Below are positions 35,094 through 41,529 of a stretch of DNA of 41,529 bases, piece by piece (position 1 is the stretch's first letter; every line of letters starts with the position of its first letter). The notes below the pieces were generated by a model. That model was given only the letters and a program-made list of their open reading frames with translations, made no database searches and was not told the origin of the DNA. This DNA is from Flavobacteriales bacterium. GTDB taxonomy: Bacteria > Bacteroidota > Bacteroidia > Flavobacteriales > Flavobacteriaceae. The position numbers and the translations under genes are program-made. The stretch spans positions 1-41,529 of the forward strand of contig SGZJ01000012.1 of NCBI GenBank assembly GCA_004213995.1. Reading direction: 5' to 3'.

Positions 35094-35790
35094 AAATAAA
35101 TCAGTCATAATTAAAGATCTTGGAGTAGTTGATTATAAAGAATGCTGGGATTTTCAAGAGAAGTTATTTAAAAATGTTGTTGAAGTAAAAATTAAAAACA
35201 GAAGAGAAGCATTAAATAAACCAACTTCTAACTATTTATTATTTGTTGAGCATCCACATGTTTATACCCTAGGAAAGAGTGGAGATATGAGCAATTTGTT
35301 GGTCAGTGAAACGGAACTAATTAAAAAAGATGCTAAATTCTACAAAATTAACAGGGGTGGAGATATTACATATCATGGACCTGGGCAAATTGTGGGCTAT
35401 CCAATATTAGATTTAGATAATTTTTTTACTGATATCCATAAATATTTAAGATTTTTAGAAGAGGTTATTATACTAACTCTTGATGATTATGATTTAAAAG
35501 CCTCTAGAAACCCTGGCAAAACTGGTGTCTGGTTAGATATTAACACTCCATTTGCGAGAAAAATATGTGCAATGGGTGTAAGAGCTAGTAGATGGGTTAC
35601 AATGCATGGATTTGCATTAAACGCAAATGTTGATCTTAGTTATTTTGAATGTATAGTCCCTTGTGGAATAACAAATAACTCAGTTACATCCTTAAATAAA
35701 GAATTGGGAGTAGAGTTTGTTGATGTTATAGAATTAAAGAAAAAAATAAAAAATAATTTTTTAAAGTTGTTTGAGGCAAAGACTAATTAA
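35083..35790 (+). CDS. lipB: Lipoyl(octanoyl) transferase
   Basis: Moves octanoyl groups from acyl-carrier protein onto lipoyl domains of 2-oxoacid dehydrogenases and the glycine cleavage H protein. RGGDITYHGPGQIVGYP is the substrate loop, and the expected catalytic pair is present: Lys160 in ARKICAMGVR and Cys194 in IVPCGI. 235 residues fits. The ATG lies inside the end of yqaE (11-nt overlap), and the 3' end overlaps the convergent propeller lipoprotein gene by 8 nt. lipA is not in the window. Confidence 0.95.
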   Translation: MKIKNKSVIIKDLGVVDYKECWDFQEKLFKNVVEVKIKNRREALNKPTSNYLLFVEHPHVYTLGKSGDMSNLLVSETELIKKDAKFYKINRGGDITYHGPGQIVGYPILDLDNFFTDIHKYLRFLEEVIILTLDDYDLKASRNPGKTGVWLDINTPFARKICAMGVRASRWVTMHGFALNANVDLSYFECIVPCGITNNSVTSLNKELGVEFVDVIELKKKIKNNFLKLFEAKTN

Positions 35791-38080
35791 TAGTGTAACA
35801 GCTAATAAATTTATTTTTGTTTGAAATAATTAATTCAATTTTCTTGTCACGATTCATATCACCTATTTCCATCGGAATTAATGAGTAAACTGGAAAAGAA
35901 GTATCTAAAATGAGGTTTTTATTAAACAAATAAGATTTCTTATTTTGCTTATCATAAAGAGTTATTAATAAATTTTTATTGATGTTTGACAGTTGTGGAC
36001 TGCCATAGTTGCCAAATGGAATACTTGCAATATTAGGACTTAATTTGATTGAGTTTTCATCTAAAACAACTAAATTAGAACCGTCAGAATTTAGTGATAA
36101 GTTTTTTAAACTACTTAAATCTATTACACCATTAACATCTATTTGAACTAGTTTTTGATCTGTTGTTGTGGAAATTAATTTATCATTATATTCAAAAACA
36201 TTTTGATTTGAGAAATTAATATCGTCATTGACATTTATCCTTTCTCTTCCTTTTCGATTTAAAATTTTCATCTTATTTCCAATTTTAAATACTATAAAAT
36301 CTTTATTTAAAATTCTAAAATGTTTAGGTTTTGAAGTGATGTTATTGCTGGACTTTTTATATTTAAAGCCGCTGACTTTTTTGCCATTCTTATCATACAT
36401 CAGTAGTTCGCTTCCTTGAGTAACTAGTAGTCTATAGTTCTTGTTATTGTCATAATCAAACACTGCCAATGGTTGAGTAATTGGATCATTGAATGTTTTT
36501 GGAAATTGCTTTACATTATTTCCGTTTCTATCTAATACATAAATTTTGTTTTTCGTATTGAAAATAAGTTGAAGTCTTCCGTTTTTGTAAATATCAATTT
36601 GAGATATTTGCCCTAAAATTGGTTGGTTGATTTTCTTCTTCCAAATAACTTTTCCATCTTTCGAAATAAGATATAAGTTGTTTTTTGTATCCTGCACAAC
36701 AATGTCTAAGTTCTTTGTGACATGATTTTTCACAAAATGTGGATACATTATGATCTCTTCATCAATTTCAACATCAAAAAGTTTGGAAATTTTTAGATTC
36801 TCATCTTCGTTAGTATCTTTACTGATTACTGCATTAAAGTGAATAATACCATTATCTTGAACTAATTGAAAACTATTTTCAGTAAAATCATTTTTAGAAT
36901 TCAATAAATTAAGTTCATTAAAAAAATTATAATTAGACCCTGAAAAGTAGTTGTTATTTAAAGTATTAAAACTGCTTATAGATGAAAAAAGTCTATTAAA
37001 GCTTGAGTTACTTTTCAGAGTGTTTTTGTTTAGATTATCATTAATGAATTGTTTTAATGTTTTTTCATTATTAGAAAAAACTAAATAATCTTTGAATAAT
37101 AGTATTTTTTCTTTGTTATTGAAGTTTGCAAATGAAATAAAAGGATTTATATCTAGATCTGTGTTATTATATATTTCAAAACCTCTATGTTTTGTACTTA
37201 TAGTATTCTTATTAATTAGGTAATCTTTAAATAATTTAATTTCATCAAGTCTAAAAATAAAAACTTGTTCATTATCTAATTTAATTTCTGTTATTTCAAT
37301 TGAATTATTATTTAAAATTACTGAAAACCTATTTTCTTTTACTTCGTCTATTGAAGCTTTTTTTAAATAGTTGTTTAGATTTTTAAAATTGTATGACTTT
37401 AAGCTTGTTATATTTTTTGGGGTAATTTCATAATTCTTTAACTCACTACTAATAGACCCTTTGAAAATATTATTTGATAATTTTAGAGAGTCGTCCAAGA
37501 AACTTAACCCATTTAATAAAATTTTGTCATTAAATATGTTAACTCCAAAACTTAAGCTGTTATCTTGAATTTTGTTATTTAAATTAAATATAGAATTTAA
37601 AAACTCTTTTGATATTTCTTCTTTAAGTATTAAAGAAAATGAATCATTAACATTAAAAGTTTTTGCATATTTATTAAAATCTTTGTTGTAGTTTATTTGT
37701 ATTTCATTGATGTTTTTTAATGAATTTGAATAAATATTTATATTATTAATTCTTTTATGAAACACATCAAATTCTTTAATACTGTCTTTTGTAATTATAG
37801 TAAATACCTCTTCATTAATATTCTTTGTCAGACTTATTATTAATTCTGTTTCATCGTTCAAATTATTAATTAATTCTAGCTGTTTTTTTGTATTGTATTT
37901 TGAATTTCCAATTTTATTTAAAACTTCATTGTTTTTTATATCACTTTTGAATTTTCCTAAATTATGAATCTTGATAATAATTAATGAATTTTCTGGGATG
38001 TAGTCTTTGATATCTTTTGGTCGATCATCCACTAAATTACACCCCCACAAAACTAAGAATACATAGAAATACTTTTTCAT
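35783..38080 (-). CDS. Large lipoprotein with C-terminal beta-propeller-like repeats
   Basis: 765 residues: a lipoprotein signal (MKKYFYVFLVLWGC, Cys14), then a long Asn/Lys/Ser-rich region to about 420 opening with DYIPENSLIIIKIHNLGKF, a start that recalls DUF3352/DUF4836-type surface proteins. From about 430 on there are repeated strands of PQQ/WD-like character (NNLYLISKDGKVIWKKK, NKIYVLDRNGNNVKQFP, SELLMYDKNGKKVSGF, NKMKILNRKGRERI) that probably build a beta-propeller. I recognise no named function. It follows rnhB by 16 nt and is probably co-transcribed with it. Confidence 0.8.
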   Translation of the reverse strand: MKKYFYVFLVLWGCNLVDDRPKDIKDYIPENSLIIIKIHNLGKFKSDIKNNEVLNKIGNSKYNTKKQLELINNLNDETELIISLTKNINEEVFTIITKDSIKEFDVFHKRINNINIYSNSLKNINEIQINYNKDFNKYAKTFNVNDSFSLILKEEISKEFLNSIFNLNNKIQDNSLSFGVNIFNDKILLNGLSFLDDSLKLSNNIFKGSISSELKNYEITPKNITSLKSYNFKNLNNYLKKASIDEVKENRFSVILNNNSIEITEIKLDNEQVFIFRLDEIKLFKDYLINKNTISTKHRGFEIYNNTDLDINPFISFANFNNKEKILLFKDYLVFSNNEKTLKQFINDNLNKNTLKSNSSFNRLFSSISSFNTLNNNYFSGSNYNFFNELNLLNSKNDFTENSFQLVQDNGIIHFNAVISKDTNEDENLKISKLFDVEIDEEIIMYPHFVKNHVTKNLDIVVQDTKNNLYLISKDGKVIWKKKINQPILGQISQIDIYKNGRLQLIFNTKNKIYVLDRNGNNVKQFPKTFNDPITQPLAVFDYDNNKNYRLLVTQGSELLMYDKNGKKVSGFKYKKSSNNITSKPKHFRILNKDFIVFKIGNKMKILNRKGRERINVNDDINFSNQNVFEYNDKLISTTTDQKLVQIDVNGVIDLSSLKNLSLNSDGSNLVVLDENSIKLSPNIASIPFGNYGSPQLSNINKNLLITLYDKQNKKSYLFNKNLILDTSFPVYSLIPMEIGDMNRDKKIELIISNKNKFISCYTIN

Positions 38081-38096
38081 TATTTTTTTTTTAAAA

Positions 38097-38696
38097 TTAT
38101 AATTTTAGTTTCAATTGTTCATCAAATAGTCTGAAAGATTTTCTATGATATTTTGTTATACCATATTTTAAAATTGCTTGTTTATGAAATTTTGTTGGAT
38201 ATCCTTTATTTTTATCCCAACCGTAGTGAGGAAACTCTTTATGAATTTTGTTCATATAGTTGTCTCTTTCTGTTTTAGCAATTATAGATGCTGCAGCAAT
38301 ACTTAAGAACTTTTCATCACCTTTAATTATTGTTTGATACGGAATGTTATTACAGCTTTTAAATTTATTACCATCAACTATAATAAAATCTACTTTTGTC
38401 AATAATTTACTAATTGATTTTTGCATTGCAAGAATTGAAGCATTTAGAATATTGATTTCATCAATTTTTTTTGGAAATATATGACAAAAAGAAAATTCTA
38501 ATGCTTCATTTTCAATTATTTCTTTTAGTTTATATCTGTTTTTTTTTGAAATTTTTTTTGAATCATCAATATCATCATTTAAGAAGTTGTTTTTAAGTAT
38601 TACAGCCGCTGCAGTTACCGGTCCTGCTAAACATCCTCTACCCGCTTCATCAGTCCCGCATTCTATTTTATAATCTGAGAATTTTAACTTTAACAT
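38097..38696 (-). CDS. rnhB: Ribonuclease HII
   Basis: Cuts RNA in RNA-DNA hybrids, including single ribonucleotides in DNA. The active-site acids are in place: Asp16-Glu17 in [15 protein letters not shown] and Asp108 in IIVDGNK, with the family segment [14 protein letters not shown] after. 199 residues is normal. First gene of a two-gene unit with the propeller lipoprotein. Confidence 0.95.
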   Translation of the reverse strand: MLKLKFSDYKIECGTDEAGRGCLAGPVTAAAVILKNNFLNDDIDDSKKISKKNRYKLKEIIENEALEFSFCHIFPKKIDEINILNASILAMQKSISKLLTKVDFIIVDGNKFKSCNNIPYQTIIKGDEKFLSIAAASIIAKTERDNYMNKIHKEFPHYGWDKNKGYPTKFHKQAILKYGITKYHRKSFRLFDEQLKLKL

Positions 38697-38737
38697 ATAA
38701 TTATAGACTCAAATAATGTAGTTTATATAAATGTATT

Positions 38738-38745
38738 TATTTTTG
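38738..38745 (+). promoter_or_regulatory. Candidate -7 box for the Porin_10 gene
   Basis: TATTTTTG matches TAnnTTTG, 21 nt before the ATG at 38767. No good -33 element seen. Confidence 0.35.
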
Positions 38746-38766
38746 TGATATAAATTTAATTAGAAT

Positions 38767-40746
38767 ATGAAAATATCTTTATCTATTATACTTGTTTTTT
38801 CATTATCTGTTAATTTATTTTCTCAAAATATTGACAAGCCAAATATGAGTTTGAGGGAGTTAAAACAAAATTTTGATATAACTCAATTATCAGATTCTTT
38901 GATGGACTCTTTTACTATTGAAAAAAGCACAAAAGTCCTAAAGAATTTAGATGCAAAAATTGAAGATTACACTATAATAAATCAAAGAAACGATTCTCTC
39001 AAAGTAGATACTAGTTTAACAATTGATAAGTATTATAAGTTAAACTACTTAAGGGCTGATAACTTTGAATTAATTGAATTCTCTAATACTGGACATACAT
39101 ATAATTTATTAAGTTTCGCTGAAAGTAAAGGTTTGTTCCCCCAAATTGGTTCAAATGCTAAACACTATAATTATTCACAAGCCAATGATATTCATTACTA
39201 CCATGTTGCTACTCCATTTACTGAATTAATGTACAGAACAGCCTTTGTTCAAGGTCAGCTTCTAGATGCACTCTTTTCAGTTAATACATCACCAAGATTT
39301 AATTTCACAATTTCAAGAAAAGGATTAAGGTCATTAGGAAATTATCAGCATTTTCTTTCAAGTTCCTCAAATTTTAGATTTTCCACAAATTATAATTCTA
39401 AAAACAGCAAGTATTTTTTAAAAACACATTACGTTAATCAAAATCTTTTTTCTGAAGAAAATGGAGGTATTAGAGATGATGATATAATAAATTTTGAATC
39501 TGGAAACACTGAATTTATAGATCGGTCTGTATTTGATCCCCAATTTGAAAATGCAGATAACTCTTTACAAGGTAAGAGGTTTCACTTCAATCAAAAATAT
39601 ATTATTAAAAACTCTGTAGATTCCCTAAATACACGAAAATGGTCTATTGGAAATATAATAACACTAGAAAACAAGTACTACCAATTTAAACAAACATCAC
39701 CAAATGAATATTTTGGTGAATCTACAGGTTTTACTCAAATAAATGATAAAGTATCTTTTGATACTTTTCTTGTCAACTTTAACACAACTTACAGTTCTTC
39801 AAAATTAGGAATGGCTACAGTTTTTATGAATTATAGGAATGTTGATTATAGTTATGAAAATTTGGCGGACATTAATAATAACTTTTTTTATGAGTCAATT
39901 ACAGATGATAATTATTCTTTTGGGTTTAATTATTTATTAAAAAAGGGTAGCTATAGTATCGATTTTCAGTTTGAATCTATGCTGTCTGGAAATATTGAAG
40001 GTAGTGTTATAGGAGCTGGACTATTACTAAATATTAACCAAGACTCAAATATTAAATTCAGTGTTATGAATACAGATAGTTCACCTGACTATAACTTCAT
40101 GCTTACTAATAGTTCATACTCAAATTACAATTGGAATAATATTTTTAACAATACTAATACAGCTAGATATATATTAAATTTTAATTCTGACAAATTATTT
40201 AAATTTAATTTTGAGTTTAATAAAATATCTAATTACACATATTTTAGTAAGGATGTCAACGGCTTTGTTATTCCTACGCAAGAAGATAGTAACATAGGTA
40301 TGTTTAAAATGAATATTTCAAAAAAACTATCCTTTAAAAAATTTACTCTTGAAAATAAAGTTCAATTTCAAAAGGTCGGAGATGAAAGCTTAGGAGTTAT
40401 TAATATTCCTGATTTGATATTAAGAAATACTTTTTATTACCAAAACGAGCTCTTTAACAAAGCTTTATTTTTACAAACTGGATTTACATTAAATTACTTT
40501 TCTGAGTTTTATATGAACAGTTATGATCCATTATTGTCTGAATTTTATGTTCAAAACAATAAACTCATTGGGAATTTTCCAAGAATTGATTTTTTTGTCA
40601 ATGCTAAAATCCAACAAACTAGAATTTATTTAAAGGCTGAACATATTAATTCATCAATTACAGGATACAATTATTATTCAGCTCCAAACTATCCCTACAG
40701 AGATTTTTCTATTAGATTCGGATTAGTTTGGAATTTTTTCATGTAA
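38767..40746 (+). CDS. Putative porin (Porin_10 family)
   Basis: 659 residues with signal peptide MKISLSIILVFSLSVNLFSQ and outer-membrane beta-strand patterns throughout. The C-terminal SSITGYNYYSAPNYPYRDFS ... FGLVWNFFM, ending on an aromatic-rich strand, is characteristic of the Bacteroidota Porin_10 family. It should form a channel in the outer membrane; substrate unknown. Stands alone, just upstream of the rRNA promoter region. Confidence 0.85.
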   Translation: MKISLSIILVFSLSVNLFSQNIDKPNMSLRELKQNFDITQLSDSLMDSFTIEKSTKVLKNLDAKIEDYTIINQRNDSLKVDTSLTIDKYYKLNYLRADNFELIEFSNTGHTYNLLSFAESKGLFPQIGSNAKHYNYSQANDIHYYHVATPFTELMYRTAFVQGQLLDALFSVNTSPRFNFTISRKGLRSLGNYQHFLSSSSNFRFSTNYNSKNSKYFLKTHYVNQNLFSEENGGIRDDDIINFESGNTEFIDRSVFDPQFENADNSLQGKRFHFNQKYIIKNSVDSLNTRKWSIGNIITLENKYYQFKQTSPNEYFGESTGFTQINDKVSFDTFLVNFNTTYSSSKLGMATVFMNYRNVDYSYENLADINNNFFYESITDDNYSFGFNYLLKKGSYSIDFQFESMLSGNIEGSVIGAGLLLNINQDSNIKFSVMNTDSSPDYNFMLTNSSYSNYNWNNIFNNTNTARYILNFNSDKLFKFNFEFNKISNYTYFSKDVNGFVIPTQEDSNIGMFKMNISKKLSFKKFTLENKVQFQKVGDESLGVINIPDLILRNTFYYQNELFNKALFLQTGFTLNYFSEFYMNSYDPLLSEFYVQNNKLIGNFPRIDFFVNAKIQQTRIYLKAEHINSSITGYNYYSAPNYPYRDFSIRFGLVWNFFM

Positions 40747-40827
40747 TTATTTTTACACCTAATTTATTTATTTCTAGCACTTTAAGAACTAAATTAAATC
40801 CTTCTTATAAAATAATTTTAAAATAGT

Positions 40828-40857
40828 TTTGTCAATAGTAAAAAGGTTCTATATTTG
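40828..40857 (+). promoter_or_regulatory. rRNA promoter P1
   Basis: TTTG at 40828-40831, an 18-nt spacer and TATATTTG at 40850-40857 match the Bacteroidota consensus. The following GCACCCGCTTA almost repeats after P2. Confidence 0.75.
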
Positions 40858-40941
40858 CACCCGCTTATAGAAATATATATTACTTCTTCAAGCAATGTTC
40901 ATTAAAAATACAATTAAACACAAATTTTATCATAAATAAGT

Positions 40942-40972
40942 TTTGTTGTATAAAAAAAGGGTTTTATATTTG
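40942..40972 (+). promoter_or_regulatory. rRNA promoter P2
   Basis: TTTG at 40942-40945, a 19-nt spacer and TATATTTG at 40965-40972. It is followed by GCAGCCCGCTTA, nearly the same initial transcribed sequence as P1. The predicted start is about 160 nt before the 16S 5' end. Confidence 0.78.
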
Positions 40973-40976
40973 CAGC

Positions 40977-41001
40977 CCGCTTAAATTTTAAGAGAAAGCG
41001 G
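40977..41001 (+). other. Hairpin at the start of the P2 transcript
   Basis: CCGCTT (40977-40982) pairs with AAGCGG (40996-41001) around a 13-nt loop, at or just inside the predicted 5' end of the P2 RNA. Confidence 0.4.
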
Positions 41002-41044
41002 ATATTAAAAATAAGTTCATTTAAAATATTGATTGACAGCGTAT

Positions 41045-41066
41045 TATTAAATCGAAAGATTTAGTA
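41045..41066 (+). other. GNRA-tetraloop hairpin in the rRNA leader
   Basis: TAAATC and GATTTA pair perfectly around a GAAA loop (41048-41063); with one G-U pair the stem extends to 9 bp (41045-41053 with 41058-41066). It may help leader folding, processing or antitermination. Confidence 0.45.
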
Positions 41067-41138
41067 TTACAGAGAATAAACCATTTTGAGTAAATAGAAT
41101 TATAATTTCTTTAGTTGCTAAATAGTATTTAAAATTTA

Positions 41139-41529
41139 ACGATGAAGAGTTTGATCCTGGCTCAGGATGAACGCTAGCGGCAGGCCTAACACATGCAAGT
41201 CGAGGGGTAACATAGAGTGCTTGCACTCTGATGACGACCGGCGCACGGGTGAGTAACGCGTATACAATCTGCCTCATACTAGGGGATAGCCCAGAGAAAT
41301 TTGGATTAATACCCTATAGTATCTTTTAGAGTCATCTCTTTAAGATTAAAGGTTACGGTATGAGATGAGTATGCGTTCTATTAGTTAGTAGGTGAGGTAA
41401 CGGCTCACCTAGACCACGATAGATAGGGGCCCTGAGAGGGGGATCCCCCACACTGGTACTGAGACACGGACCAGACTCCTACGGGAGGCAGCAGTGAGGA
41501 ATATTAGACAATGGGCGAAAGCCTGATCT
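41139..41529 (+). rRNA. rrs: 16S ribosomal RNA (5' part, continues past the window)
   Basis: The universal 5' segment GAAGAGTTTGATCCTGGCTC begins at 41144, which places base 1 near 41139 by alignment with E. coli numbering. ACATGCAAGTCGAG, the GTGAGTAACGCGTA region and ACTCCTACGGGAGGCAGCAG follow in order. The pattern (GTATACAATCTGCC, short V1 loop GAGTGCTTGCACTC) fits a flavobacterium. The window cuts the gene after about 390 nt. Confidence 0.97.

Larger units (their letters stand above)
40747..41138 (+). other. rRNA operon promoter and leader region
   Basis: 392 nt without a protein gene. It holds two tandem promoters (40828-40857 and 40942-40972), two small hairpins (40977-41001 and 41045-41066), and AT-rich leader up to 16S. 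No terminator hairpin is seen after the porin gene. A minus-strand frame running into 16S here is not a gene. Confidence 0.8.

Noticed and set aside
41047-41277. Minus-strand reading frame of 76 codons with several Cys and Arg
   Set aside because: It lies across the start of 16S rRNA on the opposite strand; the composition reflects the rRNA, not a protein.
1-41529. CRISPR arrays, insertion sequences, prophage, toxin-antitoxin and known defence genes
   Set aside because: None seen: no regular direct repeats with spacers, no transposase or integrase motifs, and all clear genes are housekeeping or envelope types.

Overview
This window looks like the chromosome of a marine flavobacterium (Bacteroidota, Flavobacteriia) with an AT-rich, compact genome. 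The evidence is a partial 16S rRNA gene at the right edge with flavobacterial character, promoters of the Bacteroidota form (TTTG, about 20 nt, TAnnTTTG), few Shine-Dalgarno sequences, a type IX secretion (T9SS) C-terminal sorting domain, many lipoproteins, and Bacteroidota-typical genes: a long-form GAPDH, a GYDIA-type GHMP kinase next to HMG-CoA reductase, a Porin_10 family protein, and a CoaX/LptC/PpiD envelope cluster. I cannot name the genus.

Layout. 1-3.96 kb: the 3' part of a large secreted protein (FG-GAP/VCBS repeats, ASPIC/UnbV domain, vanadium haloperoxidase/PAP2-type domain, T9SS signal) and a GNAT acetyltransferase. 4.0-7.65 kb: a secreted repeat protein facing a minus-strand group of GAPDH, a small membrane protein, a TMEM164/YwaF-like membrane protein and a lipoprotein. 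7.75-7.91 kb: tRNA-Phe with a clear promoter and terminator. 7.96-15.6 kb: a plus-strand envelope run of coaX, outer-membrane protein, TPR protein, lptC, small membrane protein, CNNM/CorC-type protein and a PpiD-like chaperone. 15.6-17.8 kb: the mevalonate-pathway pair, minus strand. 17.9-21.6 kb: two POT peptide transporters and a thioredoxin-like protein. 21.6-23.8 kb: surE, a small membrane protein and lpxB, minus strand. 23.9-27.1 kb: a Prc-type tail-specific protease and an orphan DppC-like permease. 27.1-29.7 kb: a DUF5522-like mini-protein, hutU and a DUF4136 lipoprotein, minus strand. 29.8-33.1 kb: a PLP desulfhydrase/ACC-deaminase-like enzyme, a glucosaminidase lipoprotein, hemL and a small secreted protein. 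33.1-40.7 kb: lysS, yqaE/Pmp3, lipB, a large propeller lipoprotein, rnhB and a Porin_10 protein. 40.75-41.5 kb: tandem rRNA promoters and the start of 16S rRNA.

The content is mainly housekeeping metabolism and cell-envelope construction (LPS export and lipid A synthesis, chaperones, proteases, porins, peptidoglycan hydrolase). I see no phage, IS element, CRISPR array, toxin-antitoxin or classic defence genes. No clearly new multi-gene system stands out. The points most worth following are the oxidase/repeat fusion protein, a perfect 18-bp palindrome placed on the GAPDH promoter, the fact that all six convergent gene pairs overlap or abut within 3 nt, and several uncharacterised small or lipoprotein genes in conserved-looking operons.
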